A stretch of 64,000 bases of DNA, taken from Carposina sasakii (taxonomy: Eukaryota; Arthropoda; Insecta; Lepidoptera; Carposinidae). The stretch is taken from positions 62,001-126,000 of the forward strand of contig CP053153.1 of the NCBI GenBank assembly GCA_014607495.2, written 5' to 3'. Every line of letters begins with the position of its first letter. Within the stretch, counting starts at the first letter, position 1. The translations under genes were made by a program, and so were the position numbers. Below the pieces are notes generated by a model. It was not told the origin of the DNA and did no database searches. It saw only the letters and a list, made by a program, of their open reading frames with translations. Shown here piece after piece: positions 44,950 to 55,797 of this stretch.

Positions 44950-46416
44950 ATGATGCCAGGAGCAAGGACCCCGGTAAACAGGGCAATCCCCCCTAGAGCT
45001 CGTCAGCTCACCCGAACAATGGAGCGAGCAAAGAGCACTCCGCCATCACCAAAAATGGCTCATACTTCAGAAAAACAGGTACCACAGCCGGAGATGCTTT
45101 TCTTTTCTCCCGGACCGTCTGGGACGGCGGACAAGGCTCCGCAATGGTATGAGAAAGGGAAACCAGTTTACAAAGGCTTTCCCGATTTCGACTGGCACGA
45201 GGGGAAGGTCGACCCGGGTGAGTATTTCCCGGCCGATATAGTCCCTGTAGAGCGCGCACCGACAAGGTCGCGAATCCTGGAGGCTAAGAAACTAGCCACA
45301 AATGCAAACACTAAATTAGATACAGCCAGGAACCTTCGCACGGACATAAAAATAGCTGTGAAAAGTGCACTGGACGGACTTCTCAAATTAATCAAGGAGG
45401 CTGAAGAGGAACGCCGCTCGGAGGTGAGAAGACTATCAAAGACCTTTCCGAAACCCGTAGAGCCGGAACAAATCATCGACCCAATAAAAGAAACGCTAGA
45501 GGCCCACGGGAAAATGCTGCACGAAACGGCCCAGCAACTAAAAGACCTCAAGCTGGCAATTGTGGAGCAACAAAAAGGGTCAGAGGAGCGAACACACACA
45601 TATGCGAGCGTGACAGCCGGTAGTATACGGCGTCAGTCACCGCGAAAACTGGACCATAAATCGCTCCACTCCATAGTCGTCAGCTCGAGGGATGAAAGCG
45701 AGACAGCAGAAGAGGTTTTGAGCAAAATCAGGACCACAGTGGACGCGAAGAAGGGAGGGGTGAGAATTGATAGGGTCAGGAAGGCTAAAGGAAGGAAGGT
45801 GATAATGAGCTGTGAAACAAAAGAAGATAGAGATAGACTTAAGGATAGGTTAAGGAAAGATGTAAATCACCTCATCGTCGAGGAAATCAAAAACAAAGAT
45901 CCGCTGGTGGTTCTTAAGGGCGTGTTGCAGGGTAACAGCGATGATGACATCGCGAGCGCCCTTAGGAACCAAAACGGAGCTGTCTTTGAGGACCTCGAGG
46001 ATGGGGAGGACGAGATAGAGATAAGATATAGAAAGAAGACCAGGAATCCGCACATGGTGCATGTAGTGGCTCGCGTCTCTACCAAGGTCTGGCAGAGGAT
46101 GACGGCGGCGGGGTCCGTTTTCGTAGACATGCAGAGGGTCAGGGTGGAGGACCAGTCCCCCCTGGTCCAATGCTCAAAGTGTCTCGGATATGGGCACGGC
46201 CGCCGTTTCTGTAGCGAGACTGCGGAGAGATGTAGCCACTGCGGTGGTCCGCATATGCGTGCAAAATGTGCGGATTTCCTGGCGGGTGAGCCTCCCTCAT
46301 GTAGTAATTGTGTGCAGTCGGGGTTGACCGGTGTGGACCATAATGCCTTCAGCGGGTGTTGTCCGGTGAGGCAGAAGTGGGACGCACTGGCCAGATCCTC
46401 GATTGCATATAGTTGA
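44950..46416 (+). CDS. Gag-like ORF of gag-only telomeric LINE, copy 1
   Basis: 488 codons from the first ATG (44950; the second codon is also ATG). 12 upstream in-frame codons lack an ATG. Likely role: binds the element RNA and carries it to telomeres. The N-terminus is Pro/Arg/Ser-rich. Charged heptad-like segments at about 135-165 and 175-215 ('ETLEAHGKMLHETAQQLKDL') suggest coiled coils. A central LINE-Gag-type region (about 237-300) has 'VRIDRVRKAKGRKV'. Three C-terminal knuckles (about 408-475) are CSKCLGYGHGRRFC, CSHCGGPHMRAKC and CSNC with a distant 'HNAFSGCC'. The order and the third knuckle are those of R1/Jockey-type ORF1 proteins. No frameshift or stop. No overlapping ORF2 start follows the stop. 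Confidence 0.88.
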   Translation: MMPGARTPVNRAIPPRARQLTRTMERAKSTPPSPKMAHTSEKQVPQPEMLFFSPGPSGTADKAPQWYEKGKPVYKGFPDFDWHEGKVDPGEYFPADIVPVERAPTRSRILEAKKLATNANTKLDTARNLRTDIKIAVKSALDGLLKLIKEAEEERRSEVRRLSKTFPKPVEPEQIIDPIKETLEAHGKMLHETAQQLKDLKLAIVEQQKGSEERTHTYASVTAGSIRRQSPRKLDHKSLHSIVVSSRDESETAEEVLSKIRTTVDAKKGGVRIDRVRKAKGRKVIMSCETKEDRDRLKDRLRKDVNHLIVEEIKNKDPLVVLKGVLQGNSDDDIASALRNQNGAVFEDLEDGEDEIEIRYRKKTRNPHMVHVVARVSTKVWQRMTAAGSVFVDMQRVRVEDQSPLVQCSKCLGYGHGRRFCSETAERCSHCGGPHMRAKCADFLAGEPPSCSNCVQSGLTGVDHNAFSGCCPVRQKWDALARSSIAYS

Positions 46417-47673
46417 GGCCAGCCAAACGACAGCTGCGGAGGGAACCATTATCCTAGTAAGTGCGTAAGCTAATGGCCATGGTGGATTGTATGTTTAAGA
46501 ATGACAGTAAACAACTCAACTTGATAACAAGTAAGAGTAACATCCGCCTAGGTCAATAAGTAGCAAATAACGCGGTAATAAACAAAACGGGTAACTCCTT
46601 CCGCATCTGTCGGTAAAATAGTACTTATGAAATTCTAGATGTAAAATTACAGAAGCATATAATTAAAACTCGCATATATAGTGACTATATATAACGCAGT
46701 TTAGCTTATAATTATAAGGATATAAAAAGGTGGATATAAATAGTGCTAAAATAAGGCTGGAACGGCAAATAAGAATGTAAATAAAATGTTAAGTACGTCA
46801 ATAAATATGTATGGAGCACACGTATAACAGAGATACTGTATTGTCTGTCACACAATAGATATAAGATAAAACATAAAAAATAAATATAGATAAAGCTAAT
46901 AGATTAAGAGTAATAATGTAGAATAGGATTAAATAAAGCGTAAAATAAAGTAAATAGCCTGCATAAGATCAGCAGAAATATGAGGAAATCCCTCCACTGA
47001 AGAATAAAATGTAAACATGAGATGAGTAAAAATGTAAATTATGTATCAGACAATCAGTATCATCAGCTATAATAAATATAATGTATAGGTAGAAAATAAA
47101 GTAAATAGCCTGCATAAGAACAACAAAAATAAGAGAATATTCCTCCACTGGAAAAATAATGTAAAAGTTAGATGTAAAAATATGTAACTCATGTTAAATA
47201 GATACTTGTATCGTCTACAATAGATAAATGTATAGGTAGAATACGGATATGTAATAGAGTAAGATTAAATAAATTAAAGAAAAGAGCTGCAAAAAAAAAA
47301 AAAAAAAAAAGTAAAACAAGAGTAGGAAATAAGATAGTCAGTCTCAGACCCTCCCAATAAATCCCTTGATCCCAATTAACCTCAGATAGATAGTCAGAAC
47401 ACACGCTGGTAAAGAGAAGAGAAACACCGACTAAAGAATGCAGTTCAGTGCACTCACTCTAAGCCGCAATACACACACACGGTTAGATAAAAGAACAAGC
47501 TAGTACTAGAACATAATAGAATTGGCATTAAAAATTTTGCATTGGATCCATCAGATCCTGCCTGAAAGGCTAAAGCCTGTAACTAAAGATAAAATAGCAA
47601 ATAAGGACCCTGAACAAACATGTGAATCAGGGGAAGCAGCAATAAATAAAAAAAAAAAAAAAAAAAAAAAAAA
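46417..47673 (+). repeat. 3' UTR with degenerate ~150 bp repeats and poly(A), copy 1
   Basis: AT-rich, no long ORF. 'aaaataaagtaaatagcctg' + 'cataaga' occurs at about 46942 and 47093, each followed by 'tcctccactg(a/g)a' and 'taatgtaaa' or 'aaatgtaaac'. A looser third relative ('gatactgta...caatagata') precedes them. The end is 'gaagcagcaataaata' then A(26). HeT-A also has a long repetitive 3' UTR; the resemblance is in organisation only. Confidence 0.75.
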
Positions 47674-47860
47674 CCTAACCTAACCTAACCTAACCTAACC
47701 TAACCTAACCTAACCTAACCTAACCTAACCTAACCTAACCTAACCTAACCTAACCTAACCTAACCTAACCTAACCTAACCTAACCTAACCTAACCTAACC
47801 TAACCTAACCTAACCTAACCTAACCTAACCTAACCTAACCTAACCTAACCTAACCTAACC
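47674..47860. repeat. Telomeric (CCTAA)n array, about 37 units
   Basis: Perfect units between the poly(A) of gag-only copy 1 and the 5' end of copy 2. Confidence 0.98.
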
Positions 47861-49943
47861 AGTAGCGCTCGATCCGAGGTCGCGGTCGTACCTGGTTGAG
47901 AGCACGTGCGCACGAAATTAACCTAAAACTGCGTTTAAAATTACAAAAAATTGGGTTTTTTGCAAGCTACGAGGTCGCGAGTGGTATCAAAAGTTGCGTC
48001 TCGTTGAGGCGCACCTGCCTGCGAAAAAATCTTGAAGATCCGTTGAAGACTTCAGGATCTACAGTGAATTAAGTGACTTTGGTGAAAAACACAAAACTTC
48101 AAGTGAGTGCGCTGCGAGATTAAGATCGATGACCCATTGTTTTTCTTTTGAAAAACGGTGCCCCCCGTGGATCCCCATCGATTTGCAGCATCAGAAGATT
48201 TTTTCAGTCAGGGCCTGAAAAGCTATTAAGGTTTTAGTGAAAACCACGTGGCACGTGGTACCTGTTCCTGAAGGAATTTTGAAAAACTAAAACGCCATTT
48301 TGACCGGGACAGCGAGACGAAGAAAACGACGTATTGCAAGCTAATATCGGCTGAAAATTGGATTTTTTACAGACTTTACAGTGTCAAAACTTTACAGTGT
48401 AATAACTCTGAAACAAGATCTGTAAGGTATATTTTTTTATTATATATTCTGATGCGCGCTGAGCGGCCGAGTAAAACGACACCAAATTTAGATTTTTAAA
48501 TTTATGTTTTGACATTTTTCAGTCAAAATTACTGAAATTTCGGTTTTTATTGTTTTCATCGGCCGTTTCAGGAGATTGTCGCTACTTTAGTATATAAGAT
48601 TATAGAGCTAGTTAATACGCGTCTTTTGACACCTTGTTTGGATTTTTCGGGCGAGTGGTTCTCCTGAAATTTAAATTTTACTGTTTTCGGCAATATTCCT
48701 GGAAATTACTGAAAATTCAAAATTTTTGACACTTGGACCACCTTATAGTGACCCATTGGGACCCTCTTACCCCAAACCCCAAGTCCCTAGGCCGCCCGGG
48801 GGCGATTTCTCGCGAAACTCCGGGTCCGCCGCCATTTTGTGGTACTTGGGGAAAAACTTCGAGTGGGTATAATTCCGGAACCACTTGTCTGATCCAAACG
48901 GGGTTTTCTTTATTAGCATAGGGAAAGCTGTGGGAATCGATTCCCATAGCTTTCAGTCAATTTCAGCGCCTGAAAAATTTTCAGCCTGAAACCGTTTTCA
49001 GGTAATACTTTAGGTGGAGCCCACCACAGGATCCAAAACCCCGTGGCTCTACGAGCTCTGGGAGCGGAGCTGTAAGCGTCCGAATATCGAGTTTGACAGC
49101 TCGGCGGCCATCTTGGAAAAATTCGGACGCTTATTGCTCAGGAGCCAAGGGGCGTAGGAGACTGCGGTTTTTTCGGCTGAGTAGAGGAGCTTAACTCCTA
49201 CCCCTTGCGCCACTTTTCAGGCGATTAGGACTGAAAAAATTTTCAGGTTCAGGAAACGGTTTCACCTGAAAGAGTAGGTCGAGCTGAGCCGGGGGAGTCC
49301 AAACGCCGTTTTCCTGGGACGCCCGGTGCCTGAGTTAGCTTGACTTAAAGTTTGACTTTGACAGCTGGGCGGCCATCTTGGAAAAGTTTGGGCTCGTCTA
49401 GCTCCTCACCCAGTGGGCCGATTTAAACGGGGTTTTCTCTGACAGAGGTGCCGGCACCTCATCTATAGACCCAGGGCCCTTCCGGCCGTTTTCGGACACT
49501 CCGAGTTTCCTGAAAAAATTTTTCAGGAAACCGGTAGACCTCGTTGAGATCGCCACGAGGGTAAAAACCGCGTTCCTCTGCGACTAAAACTCGCAGAGCT
49601 ATCGCCACTCGGAGTTACGGAGGCTGCTGCTACGAGTTTTCTGCGAAAACTACGTGCCCCGTGGCTCCGGAACGGAGCGTCCGTTCGCAACGCGGTTTTT
49701 TCGACTGTGCCGGGCGCTGAAAGGGCTATCCAGCCCACTAGTTTAGGAGACTCTACAATAGAGTTTAGGTAGAGCGGAAAAATTTATTTTGATTTTAAAT
49801 ATATCTATTTTTGTATATTGACTTGTGCCTATTGGCCACTAGGTTAGGCTCAAGACTACCACGGACAGTATTCTGACGTGGTAATTAGGCTAATTAGTAT
49901 ATAAGACTTGCTGCTGAATCAAATTGAAACTCCTGCGATCAAG
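47861..49943 (+). promoter_or_regulatory. Structured leader of gag-only copy 2
   Basis: It has the same hairpin-forming CTGAAA/TTTCAG sites and the palindrome (48924-48953) as copy 1, and TATATAAG at 48591 and 49898. The substitutions relative to copy 1 that I could see lie mostly outside the palindromes, but I did not count them. Confidence 0.55.
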
Positions 49944-51410
49944 ATGATGCCAGGAGCAAGGACCCCGGTAAACAGGGCAATCCCCCCTAGAGCTCGTCAG
50001 CTCACCCGAACTATGGAGCGAGCAAAGAGCACTCCGCCATCACCAAAAATGGCTCATACTTCAGAAAAACAGGTACCACAGCCGGAGATGCTTTTCTTTT
50101 CTCCCGGACCGTCTGGGACGGCGGACAAGGCTCCGCAATGGTATGAGAAAGGGAAACCAGTTTACAAAGGCTTTCCCGATTTCGACTGGCACGAGGGGAA
50201 GGTCGACCCGGGTGAGTATTTCCCGGCCGATATAGTCCCTGTAGAGCGCGCACCGACAAGGTCGCGAATCCTGGAGGCTAAGAAACTAGCCACAAATGCA
50301 AACACTAAATTAGATACAGCCAGGAACCTTCGCACGGACATAAAAATAGCTGTGAAAAGTGCACTTGACGGACTTCTCAAATTAATCAAGGAGGCTGAAG
50401 AGGAACGCCGCTCGGAGGTGAGAAGACTATCAAAGACCTTTCCGAAACCCGTAGAGCCGGAACAAATCATCGACCCAATAAAAGAAACGCTAGAGGCCCA
50501 CGGGAAAATGCTGCACGAAACGGCCCAGCAACTAAAAGACCTCAAGCTGGCAATTGTGGAGCAACAAAAAGGGTCAGAGGAGCGAACACACACATATGCG
50601 AGCGTGACAGCCGGTAGTATACGGCGTCAGTCACCGCGAAAACTGGACCATAAATCGCTCCACTCCATAGTCGTCAGCTCGAGGGATGAAAGCGAGACAG
50701 CAGAAGAGGTTTTGAGCAAAATCAGGACCACAGTGGACGCGAAGAAGGGAGGGGTGAGAATTGATAGGGTCAGGAAGGCTAAAGGAAGGAAGGTGATAAT
50801 GAGCTGTGAAACAAAAGAAGATAGAGATAGACTTAAGGATAGGTTAAGGAAAGATGTAAATCACCTCATCGTCGAGGAAATCAAAAACAAAGATCCGCTG
50901 GTGGTTCTTAAGGGCGTGTTGCAGGGTAACAGCGATGATGACATCGCGAGCGCCCTTAGGAACCAAAACGGAGCTGTCTTTGAGGACCTCGAGGATGGGG
51001 AGGACGAGATAGAGATAAGATATAGAAAGAAGACCAGGAATCCGCACATGGTGCATGTAGTGGCTCGCGTCTCTACCAAGGTCTGGCAGAGGATGACGGC
51101 GGCGGGGTCCGTTTTCGTAGACATGCAGAGGGTCAGGGTGGAGGACCAGTCCCCCCTGGTCCAATGCTCAAAGTGTCTCGGATATGGGCACGGCCGCCGT
51201 TTCTGTAGCGAGACTGCGGAGAGATGTAGCCACTGCGGTGGTCCGCATATGCGTGCAAAATGTGCGGATTTCCTGGCGGGTGAGCCTCCCTCATGTAGTA
51301 ATTGTGTGCAGTCGGGGTTGACCGGTGTGGACCATAATGCCTTCAGCGGGTGTTGTCCGGTGAGGCAGAAGTGGGACGCACTGGCCAGATCCTCGATTGC
51401 ATATAGTTGA
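49944..51410 (+). CDS. Gag-like ORF of gag-only telomeric LINE, copy 2
   Basis: 488 codons from the ATG at 49944. The predicted protein appears identical to that of copy 1 over its full length. The few base changes I noticed within it (e.g. near 50010 and 50366) are silent. The codons just upstream of the ATG differ between copies (AAA CAA GTT vs AAT CAA ATT), which supports the ATG rather than an upstream start. Same coiled-coil and three-knuckle layout as copy 1. Confidence 0.88.
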   Translation: MMPGARTPVNRAIPPRARQLTRTMERAKSTPPSPKMAHTSEKQVPQPEMLFFSPGPSGTADKAPQWYEKGKPVYKGFPDFDWHEGKVDPGEYFPADIVPVERAPTRSRILEAKKLATNANTKLDTARNLRTDIKIAVKSALDGLLKLIKEAEEERRSEVRRLSKTFPKPVEPEQIIDPIKETLEAHGKMLHETAQQLKDLKLAIVEQQKGSEERTHTYASVTAGSIRRQSPRKLDHKSLHSIVVSSRDESETAEEVLSKIRTTVDAKKGGVRIDRVRKAKGRKVIMSCETKEDRDRLKDRLRKDVNHLIVEEIKNKDPLVVLKGVLQGNSDDDIASALRNQNGAVFEDLEDGEDEIEIRYRKKTRNPHMVHVVARVSTKVWQRMTAAGSVFVDMQRVRVEDQSPLVQCSKCLGYGHGRRFCSETAERCSHCGGPHMRAKCADFLAGEPPSCSNCVQSGLTGVDHNAFSGCCPVRQKWDALARSSIAYS

Positions 51411-52637
51411 GGCCAGCCAAACGACAGCTGTGGAGGGAACCATTATCCTAGTAAGTGCGTAAGCTAATGGCCATGGTGGATTGTATGTTTAAGAATGACA
51501 GTAAACAACTCAACTTGATAACAAGTAAGAGTAACATCCGCCTAGGTCAATAAGTAGCAAATAACGCGGTAATAAACAAAACGGGTAACTCCTTCCGCAT
51601 CTGTCGGTAAAATAGTACTTATGAAATTCTAGATGTAAAATTACAGAAGCATATAATTAAAACTCGCATATATAGTGACTATATATAACGCAGTTTAGCT
51701 TATAATTATAAGGATATAAAAAGGTGGATATAAATAGTGCTAAAATAAGGCTGGAACGGCAAATAAGAATGTAAATAAAATGTTAAGTACGTCAATAAAT
51801 ATGTATGGAGCACACGTATAACAGAGATACTGTATTGTCTGTCACACAATAGATATAAGATAAAACATAAAAAATAAATATAGATAAAGCTAATAGATTA
51901 AGAGTAATAATGTAGAATAGGATTAAATAAAGCGTAAAATAAAGTAAATAGCCTGCATAAGATCAGCAGAAATATGAGGAAATCCCTCCACTGAAGAATA
52001 AAATGTAAACATGAGATGAGTAAAAATGTAAATTATGTATCAGACAATCAGTATCATCAGCTATAATAAATATAATGTATAGGTAGAAAATAAAGTAAAT
52101 AGCCTGCATAAGAACAACAAAAATAAGAGGATATTCCTCCACTGGAAAAATAATGTAAAAATTAGATGTAAAAATATGTAACTCATGTTAAATAGATACT
52201 TGTATCGTCTACAATAGATAAATGTATAGGTAGAATACGGATATGTAATAGAGTAAGATTAAATAAATTAAAAAAAAGAGCTGCAAAAAAAAATAATAAT
52301 AATAATAGTAAAACAAGAGTAGGAAATAAGATAGTCAGTCTCAGACCCTCCCAATAAATCCCTTGATCCCAATTAACCTCAGATAGATAGTCAGAACACA
52401 CGCTGGTAAAGAGAAGAGAAACACCGACTAAAGAATGCAGTTCAGTGCACTCACTCTAAGCCGCAATACACACACACGGTTAGATAAAAGAACAAGCTAG
52501 TACTAGAACATAATAGAATTGGCATTAAAAATTTTGCATTGGATCCATCAGATCCTGCCTGAAAGGCTAAAGCCTGTAACTAAAGATAAAATAGCAAATA
52601 AGGACCCTGAACAAACATGTGAATCAGGGGAAGCAGC

Positions 52638-52701
<64 letters not shown>
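51411..52701 (+). repeat. 3' UTR and 61 nt poly(A), copy 2
   Basis: As in copy 1, with the ~150 bp degenerate repeats near 51936 and 52087. An A-rich run near 52285 has become (aat)n. No ORF. Confidence 0.75.
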
Positions 52702-52704
<3 letters not shown>

Positions 52705-52789
52705 AACCTAACCTAACCTAACCTAACCTAACCTAACCTAACCTAACCTAACCTAACCTAACCTAACCTAACCTAACCTAACCTAACCT
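52702..52789. repeat. Telomeric (CCTAA)n, about 17 units; inner edge of the island
   Basis: Perfect units end at 'cctaacctcagatcgggaaa'. To the right is ordinary AT-rich DNA, so this is the junction between telomeric and subtelomeric sequence if the array is terminal. Confidence 0.95.
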
Positions 52790-53109
52790 CAGATCGGGAA
52801 ACACATACATTATAGGAACACTGCAAGTAAACGACATCGCGTTCTACATTTACTGTCCATATTTCAGTACTGCCATCTAGTGAGCCAATGGGTAAACTCC
52901 CTGATCGTAGCAATATTTCTGGCTCTTATGGCCATCTTATGTACTTACGTCCTTATGGACTTATGTCCTTATTTACATAATTAGGTTCTAGGACGTAAGG
53001 ACGTTAATACATGAGGATGTAAGGATGTAAGTATATGAACCATGATTCTGAGGCGGAAAACACTGAAAATTTTCGCAGAAAAATTTCGAAATATTCCGAC
53101 TTTTTTTTT

Positions 53110-53175
<66 letters not shown>

Positions 53176-53325
53176 ATGCATAACACCTAGATTGCAAGCA
53201 CACCAAAATTGCATTATCTCACACCAAATTGCTTTCAGAGACACCAAAATTAGAAAATTAGTCGCTTCAACTGTTTTGTAAACCACTGAGAGTTCGAAAT
53301 TACACTAAAATTATATAAGCTGTCA

Positions 53326-53400
<75 letters not shown>

Positions 53401-53560
53401 GATATTTAATTAAAATGTCATGTCATTGTTTCCATAAATCATAGCTGTTCCATGAAAATCACAAATTTTGTTTCAGTTTAAGAAAGTTGAGAAAAATAGT
53501 AACTTAAAACAATATTATGCAGTCACATTATTTAGGTACTACAAATAATACAAGAGTAAA
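52790..53560. repeat. Subtelomere-like non-coding DNA with homopolymer tracts
   Basis: 52920-53035 has clustered 'cttatg(g/t)' motifs with inverse 'aaggacgtaa' motifs. 53039-53125 is an inverted fragment of the 18002-18476 MITE. 53118-53172 is nearly all A and 53329-53397 all T. Between them 'acaccaaaatt' recurs three times. No gene was recognised. Confidence 0.55.
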
Positions 53561-53587
53561 AAAAAAAAAAAAAAAAAAAAAAAGCAC

Positions 53588-55760
53588 TATGTTGAGAGCA
53601 GGAGCGCGGCGAACCGTGTTTAGGACTCCCTCGGGAGATTGGAAATGGCGACCAGATAAGAAGTCCAAACTTTCTAGCGAGACCTTGAAACTGATGCGAC
53701 TTAGATGGGAAACCCCTGAGGATTTTTTGCCAGATCCCCAATCGCTCAACAAAAAGATGCAGAGCATGGTGAGACGCGACCTCCAAAGCCGAAACACGCG
53801 CCTCGATCAAGAGGCGATTGAGAAAACTCGGGGTCGATAGTCTTTACTAGGGAAGCAGTCACCTGACAACGCTCTGAACCTCGAATGGCCAAAGAGTCAC
53901 ACCTATACTAGAGGTTCTCGCTGATATTGAGGATTTCTACGCCTGGCTTGCGCCAAAGCGTCCCCAGACGCCAGCGCTCCAGAGCTCCACTCTCCCGCTA
54001 CTTTACGGACGATGTCCCGGACGAAGATATAGACGTAATCGGTGTGGCTCTCAGACAGCTTGAGCATTAAGAAGCTCAGAGGCCACTCCGTCCTCTCCGT
54101 GAGCTGAGGGAAAACCGGTCCTCGAGGAGCACAAAAGGTTATTTAACTCCATAATGGCCAATGGGACTACTCCGAAGATGTGGAGCAGACTAGGTGTAGT
54201 TGCATTGGTTTTTAAGAAGATATACAAACCGCTCATCAAAAACTATAGGCTGATCACACTTCTGAGCCACGTCTATAATTCGTTCTTGAGAGTCGTTACG
54301 AATCATCTGGCATTAAGATTTGATGCTATCCAGTCACCGGAACAGGCCAGATTTCGCAAAGAACCGTGGATCATGTGATACTGTATGGCAGATTATGCAA
54401 AAGTCAGAGGATGTATACCTATTGCTTTTGTGGACTATGAATTAGTCTTCGACTCCTTGGAATGACTTCTTTGCAGCGATTCCAAATTGACTGGCGACAT
54501 GTGGAGGTACTGAGAAATATCTACCAAATAGCAACAATGTCCATTCAAATCTAAACCTACCAAACAGATCAATCCCACTACTCCGAGATGTAAGACAGGG
54601 TGATATCATAATTATCCCCGAAACTCTTCACCAACGCGGTGAAGAAAGTCTTCAAGCAGTAAGTATTTTCCTAAAATTTAATTTACTGACATTGCCTGCA
54701 ATATATATACACGACATATGTTTATTTACATTTAAAAATCGAAATATATTTCTCCAAATAAAAGATACCCATAATATCAACACACGTAATAAAGAAAATC
54801 TATACCAACCTCCATCTAAACTGAAAATGCTAAACTGAGAAAATGAAAAAAGTCCATTATTTTATGGCAATCAAAATATTTAATAAATTACCGAAAAAAA
54901 ATAAAAAATGAGAGTAAATTAACCACATTTAACCATACATTGAAAAAATACCTGATTGAAATATGTCCCTATGACTTAAATGAATATTTAACTGGTAATA
55001 AGTAGATAAAAAAAAAAAAACAATATATATAGTTTAGTTTACTTTAGTTTTAAGAGTGTTGCGGTGCCTCATAAGGGCTACTAAGTTATAAGTGCTTTGA
55101 TACTCAATTAAAACTGTTATGTGTACACTTAGTATGCAATAAAATGATTTGATTTGATAAGCAGTGTGAAGAACGATGTCAACATCAATGGTGAATATCT
55201 CACGCTTTTATTTGATAATATAATCTTAATGGCTGATTAGTTACAAGACCTGCCTGAAATACCATATTCAATAGGCACATCATTCCTGAGTCGGTTCCCG
55301 TCGAAGGTGTAGCCCTAGAAGTTGCCCAGAAGTATGTATGGAAAACATTGCATTTGGTTAAAGACAACTTCAAAGGGGAATTCTCCAGAAGAGTGCAACT
55401 TGGCTGGGCACCGTTTGGAAAGTTGCGTCATATCTTTGCGTCATCCATGCCACAATGCCTCAAGACTAAGGTGTTCGATCAGTACGTCCTACCAGTCATG
55501 AATTACGGAGATGAGACGTGAAACCTTACTGGCTGGCCCACCGATTGAATTTTACTCCGAAAGCTATGGAAAGGTCATGGAAAGGCTCGGAATCTCGCTA
55601 ATGGACAAAGACCGAAACAATTATCCAGCAGAAGGCTGTGTTCTGGCCACATCTGTCGTAGAACCGATGGACGGCGGAGATTTTACAATTTTGGTGACCA
55701 ACAGAAATTTCGGTGAATACAGTAATACCACCAATATAGCCACACCAATGCATAGCCAAT
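53588..55760 (+). pseudogene. Decayed RTE-type LINE, plus strand, with LINE insertion
   Basis: The order is a linker segment 'LSSETLKLMRLRW...SMVRRDLQSRNTRLDQEAIEKTRGR' (about 53680-53840), reverse transcriptase start 'MANGTTPKMWSRLGVVALVFK' and 'NYRLITLLSHVYNSFLRVV' (54154-54320), then, after the insertion, 'VQLGWAPFGKLRHIFASSMPQ' and 'KTKVFDQYVLPVMNYGDET' (about 55395-55525). These motifs and their order are those of RTE elements common in Lepidoptera. Multiple frameshifts and stops, a missing endonuclease and a missing catalytic region make it inactive. An A-run (53557-53583) sits at the left edge. Confidence 0.8.
54661..55158 (+). mobile_element. 5'-truncated CR1/Jockey-like LINE in the RTE element, 7 bp target duplication
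   Basis: AAGCAGT lies at 54654-54660 and again at 55159-55165. The insert encodes a decayed LINE C-terminus ('LPAIYIHDICLFTFKNRNIF', then 'NTRNKENL') and ends in 'aatgatttgatttgat', a (GATTT)n-type tail. The RTE frame resumes after the duplication. Confidence 0.75.
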
Positions 55761-55797
55761 TGCAATTTTGTAATTTTTCATAAATAAGTAATGACAT

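Larger units (their letters stand above)
42865..47673 (+). mobile_element. Gag-only telomeric non-LTR retrotransposon, copy 1
   Basis: It starts 'agtggcgctcgatccgaggt' immediately after CCTAACC(C) and ends in 26 A followed by CCTAACC. Contents are a 2085 nt leader, one Gag-like ORF (44950-46416), a 1.23 kb AT-rich 3' UTR and a tail. No endonuclease, reverse transcriptase or remnant of either is visible on either strand. Copy 2 (47861-52701) has the same start and end, so this is the full element and not a deletion of one copy. The orientation (sense strand = CCTAA strand) is that of TRAS-type elements, opposite to elements A and B. A gag-only telomeric LINE is known from Drosophila HeT-A; I know of no described lepidopteran counterpart. 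Confidence 0.85.
47861..52701 (+). mobile_element. Gag-only telomeric non-LTR retrotransposon, copy 2
   Basis: It starts 'agtagcgctcgatccgaggt' right after CCTAACC and ends in 61 A followed by CCTAACC. It is collinear with copy 1 and differs by scattered single bases and small indels, e.g. 'gcgtgatt'/'gcgagatt', 'ttttagatt', and (aat)n in place of an A-run in the 3' UTR near 52295. The two tails and flanking telomere arrays differ in length (26 vs 61 A; 280, 187 and 88 bp arrays), which fits separate insertions or post-duplication change. It also lacks any reverse transcriptase. Confidence 0.85.

Noticed and set aside
45008..46170. Minus-strand frames of 85-143 codons antisense to the Gag ORF
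   Set aside because: Shadows of the Gag frame, present identically in both copies because the copies are near-identical, with no recognisable domain.
46417..47673. Hidden remnant of an ORF2 downstream of Gag
   Set aside because: I read the region in several frames for endonuclease or RT motifs and found none. It is AT-rich and stop-dense in both copies.
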